Source of the DNA: Pogonophryne albipinna
Lineage: Eukaryota > Chordata > Actinopteri > Perciformes > Artedidraconidae
Assembly: GCA_028583405.1 (NCBI GenBank)
Contig: CM053256.1
Location: forward strand, 14,910,107-14,974,106
DNA length: 64,000 nt
Direction of reading: 5' to 3'
Made by a program: the position numbers and the translations under genes. A model generated the notes under the pieces. The model saw only the letters and a list, made by a program, of their open reading frames with translations, had not been told where the DNA came from and did no database searches. Below, piece after piece: positions 1 through 45,561 of the stretch (the first letter of the stretch is position 1; the number at the start of each line of letters is the position of its first letter).

Positions 1-725
1 TTATTCCCTTTTTACCGTCTGTACTTTCAGTTGTCCAGAAGTGAAGTCTTCATTTGAATAAGTACTTAGTTTTAGGCTCCACAGAAGGGCCTGTGGGTGT
101 TTAGGTGATGCATTGATTTAGAGGATTACAAAAGTGACTACATCAACATGTATAAATACTAAAGCTTTTAACAGTGTATGAGAACAGCCTGAGCTCAGCG
201 ACAGAAGTAACAACAATGTGGGTGTAACGTCACGTGTTAAAGTGGGGGTCACAGTAAAGGCACACACCACATTATCTGTCAGTATCTTCACGTCATCCAG
301 CCATATCTCTCAACATGCTGCCTGTACAATTCACATAATGGACCATTGGGAAAATGGGCTTCCTTTCAGCCTCGCTCTCTGCTCGCCCCTCCAGGTCACT
401 AATGTTAGGTAATGGCAGCTTTTAAAGTCCTGACCTCTTCACATCCATATCCTGCCTTCTGATGAGATGAGTCGGCTGTTTATTTACACGTGACTCAATA
501 AAAAGGAAATGGACTTCAGATGGAAAGACGCTCTGTGATCAATCAGAGATGTGAGGGATTTAGTGGAGGAACTTCTGAAACTTTTTTGACTCAATGACAA
601 TCTCAAGGGATATGCAACCAACACAAAAAAATCTCTTAACAGGCTTTTTGCACCTTAACCTGTTGAGCCCTGAGCCTGTTTTCCAGGTCTCAGGCTCGAA
701 AATGACATTCCCAGAACTAATGACT
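1..725. other. AT-rich sequence without a recognised gene
   Basis: No exon with collagen-like or other recognisable coding content was seen on either strand. Because the first col14a1 exon in the window encodes the end of its TSPN domain, this stretch is probably intron of the same gene, but that is inference from position only. Short ORFs here look like chance. Confidence 0.4.
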
Positions 726-902
726 ATATCTTCTAGGGCTGCACGGTATTGAAAAAAACTGACATCGCGATTTCCCCCCCCCCTGCGGTATATATTGCGG
801 TTTTTTTAACCTGTTAAGCCCCAAAATCCACGCGGGTACTTTACTTTTTTTTTTCACGACAGTGTCTCAGGGGATCGTAATATTTAAGAACCTATTAATG
901 TG

Positions 903-1305
903 TGTGATGCCCCTGTGGGTTCATCAGTAGAGAGGAGGTGGCTGTCCTGTCTGTGCTGTGGTGATTGGTGATTGCAGTAACTCAGGGCACCTGGGTCTGG
1001 TATCCTGCAGCTATTTAACGCCTCTCTGCTCCTCTCTGTGCTCTCTCTGCTTCTCCCTGCAGGCACACCGGTTTTGTTGAGTATATTAGGAGTTTCTTCA
1101 GTTGCTTTACTTTGTGCACTTCAACACTCTCACACACATACATGTCCATACAATCCTCACCCTGCATTTACATTACTGATACCACTGACATCCACACCTC
1201 ATACTTTACTGGATTTGATTTGTTTGTCCTAAATAAACACCTTTACCTACCCGTTGACATGTTGTGTCTCCTTTTTGTTGTGGCCTTTTGAGCCAGGTCG
1301 CAACA
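903..1305 (+). repeat. 5' LTR
   Basis: It begins TGTGATGCCCC and ends GGTCGCAACA. A TATA-like CTATTTAACG lies at 1011-1020 and an AATAAA at 1232-1237, giving a plausible U3-R-U5 layout. It is the same length as the 3' LTR, with a single difference noted. Confidence 0.93.
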
Positions 1306-1307
1306 AA

Positions 1308-1325
1308 TGGGGGCTTGTCCAACGG
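1308..1325 (+). other. Primer-binding site, tRNA-Pro-like
   Basis: TGGGGGCTTGTCCAACGG starts two bases after the LTR. The first eight bases and GTCC match the familiar proline-tRNA primer site of gammaretroviruses, with a diverged 3' half. The choice of tRNA is inference from this resemblance. Confidence 0.7.
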
Positions 1326-1874
1326 GTTATTTGTTTAAAAAGTTTGTGTAGTGCTCAGAGCACATGGTGTCATTGAGCAGCTGATTCATTGTTGTGGTCC
1401 AGCTGTGTGCTGGCTTGTCGCTGCTATTTGGGACACACATCATGTCTTTTGGGTTTCAGGAAGCTGTAGTGTTTGACATGTCGTCAGGTTTTGTGTGCCA
1501 ATCAGAAGGTAAGATGTTGCTGTTTGTTACGCTTTTGTAAAAGAGATTTTCCCCGCTAGGCTTAAGTGGCGTTTCCCCTTGGGTTGCGTCTGTTTTTTGT
1601 TTTTTTTCATAGTGTTGTGGCGACGTGGTTAGTGTCAGCTGTTTTCGGACAGCTGTCTCGGGGGCACGTCCGCGTGAGTTCTTGGTGTTACCTGCGTGCA
1701 GGTCGCTCCATAACTCCGCCGGGTTCCAGTGCGTAATTACCCACCGCAAGCCACATGAAGACTAGGTGAGATTAGGAAGATTTTGTTTCGGCAGTTAGGG
1801 GGAAATTCTCTGTTGGGTTCATTTTATGCCCATGCGTGTTGGCAGTTTAATACTTTGCTTTCTGATTGGTTATT
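1326..1874 (+). other. Untranslated leader of the LTR retrotransposon
   Basis: This is internal sequence between the primer site and the Gag start. No conserved protein was seen in any frame. It may hold the packaging signal, but nothing in the sequence shows this directly. Confidence 0.55.
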
Positions 1875-4103
1875 ATGACTTCTTTGTCAGCGTTTGTGGA
1901 TGCGCCCTCAGTGTCTTTCTTAGATGATTGCCAGAAGGCGCAGTTGGTCGAAATAGCAGAGCACTATGACATTGCTGTTGTGGGGAGCAAGCGGAAACAT
2001 GACATTAAAACTGTCATCGTGTCATCTTTGTTTGAGCAGGGGGTGTTGCAGAAGAGTGAGTCTGGTGCGGCAGGGTTCGTACCGGTAGTGGTTCAGACAG
2101 CTGGTTTGACGTTCGAGCAGCAAAAGGAGCTTTTGGCCATGCAGTTTGAACAGGAGAAGTTGCAGTTGGAGTTGAGGTTGGAGCAGGAGAAGTTGCAGTT
2201 GGAGTTGAGGTTGGAGCAGGAGAAGTTGCAGTTGGAGTTGAGGTTGGAGCAGGAGAGATTGCAGTTGGAGATGAGGGGTCAGCAGCAGGAGGTAGAGAAG
2301 CGTTTAGAGGTGGAGAAGGTGCTGGAGGTGGAAAAGATGAAATGTGAGGTGGAACATGCTAGATTACGGCTGATTGGAGAGGGAAAGCTTTCTCTGGTGG
2401 AGGATGGTTCTGATAGGTCGGCATCAGGTAGTGGCGATATTATTTCTTACTTGCGGTTAGTGCCAAAGTTCAATGAGCGTGACCCTGACATTTTTTTTAC
2501 TCTATTTGAACGCATAGCAGAGGCAAGAAACTGGTCAGATTCGGACAAAGTGCTGTTACTTCAGTGTGTACTCACTGGGCGAGCACAGGAGGCCTATTCA
2601 GCTGTTTGTGGCGAAAATGCTTTGGACTATGCCAGAGTAAAATCAGCGGTGTTAAAATCATACGAACTTGTTCCTGAAGCGTATCGTCAAAAGTTCCGAA
2701 GTTGGGTCAAGGGGGATAAGCAGACACATGTGGAGTTTATCCGTGATTTGACTTCTCATTTTCAGCGCTGGTGTGCGGCAGCAAAGGTTGACAGTTTTGA
2801 CGGTCTTTGTGAACTCATTGTATTGGAACAATTTAAAGATGTTATCCCTCAGCGTGTGGCCACTTATGTAAATGAGCAGAAACCTTCCACCGCCCTCAGA
2901 GCTGCTGAATTAGCAGATGATTTTGTGTTGACACATAAGGACAGTTTTACAGAGAAGTGGTCTAGGGGTGATTGGAGACGTGGAGAAGATGGTGGCTATT
3001 CCCGCGGTGGTGCAAAGTTCTCACCAGGCTCCTCCCATAGATTTGCAGGTCCAGGGCGATCCGAGGGCGCCAGAGTGGGCCAATGTCATTATTGCCGAGA
3101 AGAGGGTCATTGGAAGGAGCGGTGTCCGTTGCTGGAACCTGAGGGGAAGCCTCGTTCTTCATCACATGCTCCAGCCATGTGTTGTTCTGCTGTTTTGGTT
3201 AAAAAGCCGCAGGGTGTAAGATCGGGCATGGTGCCTGTTAAGAAGCTGGTTTGTGCCGACTTGGAGGTGGGTTCTGTTTTTGAGCCGTTCATAACGGAAG
3301 CCGTTGTATCGATGGTCGGTAGTGACAAGTATGTTCCGATTAAGGTGTTGCGTGACACAGCAGCTAGATACTCATTTATTGTTGAGTCAGTGTTGCCTTT
3401 TTCGTCAGAGACAGAAACAGGGGATTTTGTGCTGATGAGGGGCATGGAGATGGGCTTGATTCCTGTGCAACGTCATACAGTAGTGCTGGATTGTGAGCTG
3501 GTACGGGGAGTTGTGTCTATCGGCGTGCGTCCCGCGTTGCCACTTGATGGGGTACAGATGATTTTGGGCAACGATCTAGCTGGTAGTGCTGTGTGGGCGG
3601 GTGTGCCACCTCCTGTGGTGGTTTCCAGGCCGTTGGCATCTGTAGAGCCAGATGAGAGCGGTTTGCAATTTCCAAGTGTGTCTCCAGTTTATACTGTTAC
3701 GCGTGCGCAGAGCCGTAGGATGTCGACTGACCTACCTGTTTCGGAGTCTGGAAAATGTGGTCCAGCACGGTCCTTTGACTTTGAGATCGAGACAAAGAAG
3801 AAGGAGAAGAAAGAGAGGAAACCCTGCAAAGTGAAGAAGAGGAGGCCGAACAAGAGGAGGCCGAACAAGAGGAGGCCGAAGGAGGTCGGCGCGCCCAAGA
3901 GGCCGATGAGCGCCTACATGCTGTGGCTCAACGCCAGCCAACCCAAGGAGGAGTGGGACAGCGGCGGAGGAGGAGCGTCCTCCAGTCCTAAGAAGGAAAT
4001 TAAAAAAGCTGGAGTTAAGAAGGAGGATATTGGGTTGTCGTGGATCCCTTTGGGGCCCCATCTTAAGGGGGGGGCTGTGATGCCCCTGTGGGTTCATCAG
4101 TAG
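1875..4103 (+). CDS. Gag-protease polyprotein fused to a broken SSRP1-like HMG box
   Basis: The first ATG in this long frame is at 1875, giving 742 residues; the frame opens upstream without an ATG. In order: an N-terminal region of about 70 residues; a glutamate/glutamine/leucine-rich coiled coil (about 76-169) with four near-identical 11-residue units; a Gag capsid region with a SCAN-like helical segment (about 265-355); a zinc knuckle C404-x2-C407-x4-H412-x4-C417; and a retropepsin-like region around D494, where the usual D-T/S-G-A reads DTAA. The C-terminus changes abruptly to lysine/arginine-rich sequence and GAPKRPMSAYMLWLNAS, the start of the SSRP1 HMG box, then jumps to KEEWD and a glycine/serine/lysine tail. 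The frame ends at a TAG 28 bases inside the 3' LTR. The ORF is intact, so a Gag-like protein could be made. The DTAA motif makes protease activity doubtful, and the HMG box lacks its middle. Confidence 0.88.
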   Translation: MTSLSAFVDAPSVSFLDDCQKAQLVEIAEHYDIAVVGSKRKHDIKTVIVSSLFEQGVLQKSESGAAGFVPVVVQTAGLTFEQQKELLAMQFEQEKLQLELRLEQEKLQLELRLEQEKLQLELRLEQERLQLEMRGQQQEVEKRLEVEKVLEVEKMKCEVEHARLRLIGEGKLSLVEDGSDRSASGSGDIISYLRLVPKFNERDPDIFFTLFERIAEARNWSDSDKVLLLQCVLTGRAQEAYSAVCGENALDYARVKSAVLKSYELVPEAYRQKFRSWVKGDKQTHVEFIRDLTSHFQRWCAAAKVDSFDGLCELIVLEQFKDVIPQRVATYVNEQKPSTALRAAELADDFVLTHKDSFTEKWSRGDWRRGEDGGYSRGGAKFSPGSSHRFAGPGRSEGARVGQCHYCREEGHWKERCPLLEPEGKPRSSSHAPAMCCSAVLVKKPQGVRSGMVPVKKLVCADLEVGSVFEPFITEAVVSMVGSDKYVPIKVLRDTAARYSFIVESVLPFSSETETGDFVLMRGMEMGLIPVQRHTVVLDCELVRGVVSIGVRPALPLDGVQMILGNDLAGSAVWAGVPPPVVVSRPLASVEPDESGLQFPSVSPVYTVTRAQSRRMSTDLPVSESGKCGPARSFDFEIETKKKEKKERKPCKVKKRRPNKRRPNKRRPKEVGAPKRPMSAYMLWLNASQPKEEWDSGGGGASSSPKKEIKKAGVKKEDIGLSWIPLGPHLKGGAVMPLWVHQ
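2148..2279 (+). repeat. Four 33-bp coding repeats in the Gag coiled coil
   Basis: Four tandem 33-bp units each encode a version of EQEKLQLELRL; the last is diverged (EQERLQLEMRG). The third and second units are nearly identical at DNA level, which suggests recent slippage that lengthened the coiled coil in frame. Confidence 0.85.
3796..4035 (+). other. Captured host ssrp1 fragment inside the retrotransposon ORF
   Basis: The translated segment runs through KKKEKKERKPCK, three 15-bp repeats (RRPNK units), then GAPKRPMSAYMLWLNAS, KEEWD, GGGGASSSPKKE and a lysine-rich end. APKRPMSAYMLWLN is highly characteristic of the HMG box of SSRP1, a subunit of the FACT histone chaperone. About 30 residues between helix 1 and the KEEWD of helix 3 are missing, judged from memory of the family. 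After it, the frame resumes element-like sequence down to the polypurine tract. It occupies the place where pol would be expected. The boundaries are approximate. Confidence 0.78.
4063..4075 (+). other. Polypurine tract
   Basis: TTAAGGGGGGGGC directly precedes the 3' LTR. This is the expected position and composition for priming plus-strand DNA synthesis. Confidence 0.85.
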
Positions 4104-4478
4104 AGAGGAGGTGGCTGTCCTGTCTGTGCTGTGGTGATTGGTGATTGCAGTAACTCAGGGCACCTGGGTCTGGTGTCCTGCAGCTATTTAACGCCTCTCT
4201 GCTCCTCTCTGTGCTCTCTCTGCTTCTCCCTGCAGGCACACCGGTTTTGTTGAGTATATTAGGAGTTTCTTCAGTTGCTTTACTTTGTGCACTTCAACAC
4301 TCTCACACACATACATGTCCATACAATCCTCACCCTGCATTTACATTACTGATACCACTGACATCCACACCTCATACTTTACTGGATTTGATTTGTTTGT
4401 CCTAAATAAACACCTTTACCTACCCGTTGACATGTTGTGTCTCCTTTTTGTTGTGGCCTTTTGAGCCAGGTCGCAACA
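4076..4478 (+). repeat. 3' LTR
   Basis: It is the same length as the 5' LTR with one difference noted (G instead of A about 98 bases in). The Gag-fusion stop codon (4101-4103) lies in its first 28 bases. The flanking ATGTG duplicate is at 4479-4483. Confidence 0.93.
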
Positions 4479-4590
4479 ATGTGTTATACCAGATTAACGG
4501 AAATAATCTCAGCTAACTGACGATACAAACCATTTTTACCAAAACAAAACACAAGTCTCATAAGAAGCATCTAAATGACCCCTGAGCGGA

Positions 4591-5750
4591 AAATGCTAAC
4601 GCACTTTGGCACAGAACTCAAGATAAAAGATACCCTTATTACTTATCGTAGCTGCACATACAAGATATCCGATTAAAGCTGAGGTTCCACAGATTATTTA
4701 GGTATATAGTATCATCACTGAGTGATCTGAACTCGGACAGGGGAAGCAAACACAGACATCACAACACGTACCTTTACGTAGCTTCTAGGGGAGATGTCTC
4801 ACCGTAGCTGTCAATCTGATCAAAAGACGTGTTCAATGGCATTAAAACGAGAAAGAAAAAACGCGGCTGAATCGGTTAATCCATAGGTTTTTAACGTCTC
4901 TGTATAAAAAAATGATTTAATTTATAATCCATAATTCCATTTTTATGTAAATATCGCAGAGCAAAAGTTAGCTGCTAATGGTAGCCACCAGAGTGGCTGC
5001 TGCTTCCGGTCTTGGCATGTTGCTTACCCTCAAATAAGGGGGTTCATCTGTGAATGAAGAAGAGTGGTAAGGGATCCAAGAGATTAAACGTATTTGTTAC
5101 GACCCATTAAACTATAGGAAGCTTCTTGGAAGTAAATCTTCATTCTCTCCGGTATTGTCCTCCTGTGCCTCGCTCATTTTTTACCAGTGTTTTGATGGTC
5201 TGCAAACTAGCGGGGCGGGGCCTGCTGTGATCTGATCAAGAATGATTGTGATTGGTAGTTTGCTGTGCATGCAGGGGAAGTTCTACACACACCAACACAT
5301 AAACAAATAAGGAGTGAGAGTGACGCGTAGCCAAAACCGGAAGCTGCATACACTCTGGTGGCTACCATTAGCAGCTAACTTTTGTGCTCCGATTTTTACA
5401 TAAAAATTGAATTATGGATTATAAACAATTGCTTCAAAGCCACAGATACATTATCAACCTATGGATCAACCGATTCAGCCGCGTTTTTTCTTTCTCGTTT
5501 TAATGCCATTGAACACGTCTTTTGATCAGATTGACAGCTACGGTGAGACGATCTCCAGTAAAAGCTCCGTAAAAGGTACGTGTTGTGATGTCTGTGTTTG
5601 CTTTCCCTGTTGCGAGATGGGATCGCTTAGATACTATACTTAAATAATCTGTGGAGTCTCAGCTTTAATCGGATATATTGTATGTGCAGTTTCGATAAGT
5701 AATAAGGGTATCTTTATTTTGAATTCTGTGCTAAAGTGCGTTAGCATTTT
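4591..5750. repeat. Large foldback (inverted repeat) inside the hAT element
   Basis: The left arm (about 4591-5011) and right arm (about 5335-5750) are reverse complements over roughly 415 bases, with some indels. Matching landmarks are GTTAGCTGCTAATGGTAGCC on the left and GGCTACCATTAGCAGCTAAC on the right. The spacer is about 320 bases. Transcripts through it could form a long hairpin. Confidence 0.8.
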
Positions 5751-5856
5751 AAAAAAAAAATGAATAAAACCGCACGTCCCTGCGGTGTGAATACCGCGCA
5801 TGCGCATACCGCGGTTATCGCCATGACACGGTATATCGTTCAGCCCTAATATCTTC

Positions 5857-7677
5857 ACTTCTAAAAAGGGGTAAATTAATCATCTTTTTTCTCAAAGCAA
5901 TGATAAACCTGTGAGTTGGATGTAAAAAAGTCCGAATCAAAATAGATTTTTTTTATTTTAAAGTAAATTCAGATTGAACATAGTAAAAAAATGTAAATTA
6001 TAGTGTCCGTCCAAAAATAATACCATTACTTATAGTGAAAACCACCCTTGAATGAGGGGATAGTAGACTAAAAGCTTTAGGAATCCAAACTATAAGATTA
6101 ATAAGTACCCTGTATCAAGGTTGATGCAAAACATGTTAAACTTGACCTTTTTAGAGAGATTTAGCACACAAAAAAACACCTTTGGGGTCATTTGGGTGGA
6201 TGTGGGTTTCTCTGGAACCCATTGGTCGATTTTGATGATTGACACCTCTTTTGAACCGTTAGAGCCAATAGAATCGATTGGAAAGTTCCACACACACACA
6301 CGTTACCATTGAGAAGTGAAAGCTATGCGCACGCAGTCGAAAGCTATCTTATGCTCTGAAATCTGAAAACTGAAAGCTATTTATTGTTGATGGATTATCA
6401 GGAATCATTTCAAAGTGACACAGACACATTGGATTAACCTTCAGCAGCGTTTTTATCGTTTTAATGCCATTGAACACAACTTTTGATCAGAAACAGCAAA
6501 AGGTAAGACATATTGCAGTTTTTCCTCCGTAATGCTACGTGTTGTGAAGTCTGGTTTTGTTTCCCATGTCGCGAGTTATGATCGTACAGTGATGATACTA
6601 ATAACCGTAGAATCTGTGGAATCTCAGCTTGCTAACTGATATCTTGTTTTTGCAGATACGATAAGTAATAAGGGTATTTTAAAGTGAGTTCTGTGCTATA
6701 GTGAACTATTCTCAAGATTTCTTTCAGGTCTCAATGTTAGTTCAGTTTGACTGACACTGCCCAGCTTTTAAGAGTCTAAGACCCCCTGTGGTGCCGTAAT
6801 AGAAGAACTATCAACACAAGGATTAGATAGTATCACACAGGGCAGGAATTATAAACATTTGACTCACATTTCCGTTCGTTGTCTTAGATTTGTCAAATAT
6901 AAAGTTAATAGAGTTGAGGTAACAGAGTCCACTGGATGCTCTTAAACTTTTTGACTTCTGTACCTTTTTAAACTAATGCGGGCCATGTGAATATGAAACC
7001 TGACCGAAACAGGTAGCATTTTTCCATACAGAAGCCTGCACTTAAAATAAATAATAATGATGATTACAATAAAGTAAAAGAGTAACTGCCCATATTTTAA
7101 CCAGTCGAAAGAATCTGATCTCATGTGTTTGTGTTTGTATTTAACTTCCTATATAAAACAGTTCCAGGTTAGGTTGTGTCTGTGATATCTATCCGTCTAA
7201 AGTTTGTTATGGATTTTAGTTGAGTATTAAAATGTCCTGTTTTGGGATGGTTAGAAATGTTCACACAAAAACTGCCTTTCTAATGGAAAGAATGAGAACA
7301 GTTTTCTATGTCAGACGGCTGCCTTTTCAGTAGTGACAGGAAACTTTAAATCAGAGATCATGACTTAATTAATGTATGGCCTGCTTTATAGTTTAAGACT
7401 GGTGGGGCCTCCCGCACATTCTTGTTACTTGTTGAAGATATCCGCCAGATGTCACATATCTCCCAGTTCTTTTCAGCTGCTCATTAGCGCCAAACTGCAT
7501 CTGTTCTCATTTCTTATCGACACAGAAACACCAAATGACCATGATAAATATATTCCATTTGTAATGTTGCCTCTTTACTTCTTGAAATGTTTAAACTGAT
7601 ACTATTTTGATTGCATTATTACTGGGATCTGCTTTGTGTGTGGGTGTAAGTGTACTCAAACTTGTGTGGGTTTACAG
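5857..7677. other. Non-coding, probable intron, with a diverged copy of the foldback arm
   Basis: About 6405-6705 repeats landmarks of the right foldback arm: TTAATGCCATTGAACAC, CTTTTGATCAGA, GATACGATAAGTAATAAGGG and a version of the arm end. It is more diverged and has no matching partner arm. The remainder is AT-rich and shows no gene. The interval ends at the acceptor of the first col14a1 exon seen. Confidence 0.55.
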
Positions 7678-43762
<36,085 letters not shown>

Positions 43763-44850
43763 GTGAGGAGGAGGACGGACTCACCTGAAGTGCTTGAGCC
43801 CCCCACAACGCACACAGCAAAAACAATCAAACACTTACATGCACACACCCCGTCCAACGTCTAAAACTGTGGTGAGAACCCCCCTCCCCCTCCCATCCAG
43901 TGGTTTGCTCCCCCTGGTGAAACAATGTAAATAGCTCTGTGGACTATTGTACCAGATCTCTGTAAAAGGGGGGGTCCGAAAAGTGCCTGATATATGTAAG
44001 CATCGTGTTAATGTAAAAGGTAAGACCTGTTCGTCTCTCAGCTGATTTCAGGACTAAACCCTTCTTCTTTTTGTGTGACGCTGCATGTCCCCTGTCAGCA
44101 AACATCGAGAGTAACTGGACATGTGCTTCTTGTTTTGGTTGTCTGTAACTAGCTAGATTATTTTACAACTCAAATGGAGGATGCTGAGATGGCAACAGTT
44201 GTACAGGCTGCTTTTTATAAGGATGAATCACGATTTCCAGATTCCATGCTGTCTTTATTTCAACGTGTTGAGGAATATTGAAATGCTTCTTTATACCATC
44301 CATTATTGGAGTTAATCCCATGAAATGCTGGTAGAAGCAACATTTCTGTGACGTTTAGTATCACTTGCACTGTGGAACACAATTAAATGTTTAACTTTTT
44401 CAAGTTATCTGTAATCACAGAATATATGGCTACCACCACATTTCCTTCTTAAAGATGGACGGTCTGTTTTGGGTTCTTATTGTTATACTTGTGGTAAATT
44501 CAGAAGAGGAATCTGTGTCTCGTGTTGCCGCCCCAGTTTCATCTGTTTATTGTTCTTATGCAATGCCAGGCCTGCTCACTGTGGAACCTCTGACCTCCTG
44601 CTGGCATGAGACCTGGATCCAGTTATTACTTAAAACAGTCCGCTGCCTCGGTGGAACCAATGAGGTGTGAACCCCCCCTTCCCCCCTCTAACTAAAGAGC
44701 TGTGAGCGGACCTGCTGTTTTACATTTGAACTGTGCAACCTGAACAGCGTCAAAGAGGAATGTGTCTCGTCTGGTCTTGTCACCACGCCCCTGAATACAA
44801 CATGAACTTATTTATTTTATATCCAATAAATCTGTAATGAGACTATGAAA
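43763..44850 (+). other. col14a1: col14a1 3' untranslated region
   Basis: Non-coding sequence follows the stop. It ends near a canonical AATAAA at 44825-44830. No recognisable repeat was seen in it. The exact cleavage site is inferred. Confidence 0.65.
44825..44830 (+). terminator. col14a1: Candidate poly(A) signal of col14a1
   Basis: This is an AATAAA about 1.06 kb after the stop codon, followed by a TG-rich stretch (GAAAGGTGTTTCAGG). It is the best candidate before the convergent mrpl13 signal. Confidence 0.6.
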
Positions 44851-44904
44851 GGTGTTTCAGGTCATTTCACTTTTAACTAGATGTTACAACTTCAAAAGAA
44901 CAGG

Positions 44905-44922
44905 TTTATTCAATTGTTTATT
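44905..44922 (-). terminator. mrpl13: Candidate poly(A) signals of mrpl13
   Basis: Two AATAAA hexamers on the minus strand (44917-44922 and 44905-44910) lie about 620 bp beyond the mrpl13 stop. They are the nearest strong pair before the opposing col14a1 end. Confidence 0.5.
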
Positions 44923-45536
44923 ACATTATTTTACAACTCGCTAACTTTCACAACACACTGACAAGACAAGGGGCTCTGGATTTTCTGACTACAGTAAAGA
45001 TATTCACCTGAAACCACACTGATGGCCTGAATGATGTTAATTAACATTAATTGGTTTCCCGGTGAATCCACAAAGCTCCAAAAGGCAGGACAACAGAGGT
45101 CATATTTTTTAAGCCAGATCTGATCAGTTCATGGTTGCGTAATCAGAGCAAACCCCACAGAATCTTATTTTCTCTGATCAAGGCTGAGCTGCACGGGAAA
45201 GTGTCCTGAAGATTCAGTTCGGCTGTGGAGGGAATACGACTGACAGTGGGGTATTGAGGAGCAGAGTCTCTGGCATCGTGGTTAAGACTTGTGTGATGTT
45301 GAAGTCAAGTCTTATTGCCAGTGCTGTTTCCTGGACTTCCCCCCCATTTAATCCAAACAGAAAAAAGCAGATTTGTGTTTTAGAACAGAGAACATCTCAG
45401 AGCAAATCCTATTAATAATGCCTTGGATTTTAAGCATCATAACGAGAAATGTAATCGAGAATGCTTTTGCTTTCAGGGTTGAGTTAATGTGAAACTGAAG
45501 TCTCTTCAGCTTTGGTCATGTCGGGCACCCTGGATC

Positions 45537-45561
45537 TCATTTCATCTTGTAGTATTCAGGT
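45537..45561 (-). CDS. mrpl13: mrpl13 last coding exon of 25 nt
   Basis: The acceptor AG (45562-45563) is preceded by TGTTCTCTCCAC. One base completes the proline codon left by the donor at 48541, then PEYYKMK and TGA follow. This restores the family ending W-T-P-P-E-x-Y, which reading through the previous donor would not. Confidence 0.88.

Larger units (their letters stand above)
903..4478 (+). mobile_element. Young LTR retrotransposon (Ty3/Gypsy-like), non-autonomous, with a captured host fragment
   Basis: Two 403-bp direct repeats (903-1305 and 4076-4478), TG...CA at their ends, bound the element. The 5-bp duplication ATGTG lies immediately outside both ends (898-902 and 4479-4483). A primer-binding site follows the 5' LTR and a polypurine tract precedes the 3' LTR. 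The LTRs differ at one position by eye (A in 5', G in 3', about 98 bp in), so the insertion is very recent. The single ORF covers Gag, zinc knuckle and a retropepsin-like part. No reverse transcriptase, RNase H or integrase is present, so it needs another element's enzymes. It sits inside an older hAT element. Confidence 0.93.
734..5848. mobile_element. hAT-type non-autonomous element, interrupted by an LTR retrotransposon
   Basis: The left end reads TAGGGCTGCACGGTATTG and the right end, reverse-complemented, reads TAGGGCTGAACGATATACC. The 8-bp sequence ATATCTTC flanks both ends (726-733 and 5849-5856), as expected for a hAT target-site duplication. Removing the nested LTR element (903-4478 plus one 5-bp duplication) leaves about 1.5 kb, with no transposase ORF recognised. 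The interior is dominated by a large foldback (4591-5750). This is an old, immobile copy or one mobilised in trans; the nested retrotransposon arrived later. Confidence 0.85.

Noticed and set aside
3732..4097. Antisense 121-residue ORF in the retrotransposon
   Set aside because: It is a shadow of the lysine/glycine-rich Gag fusion and has no recognisable content.
903..4478. Endogenous retrovirus with envelope
   Set aside because: No envelope, reverse transcriptase or integrase coding is present. Structure and Gag fit a Gypsy-like retrotransposon better.
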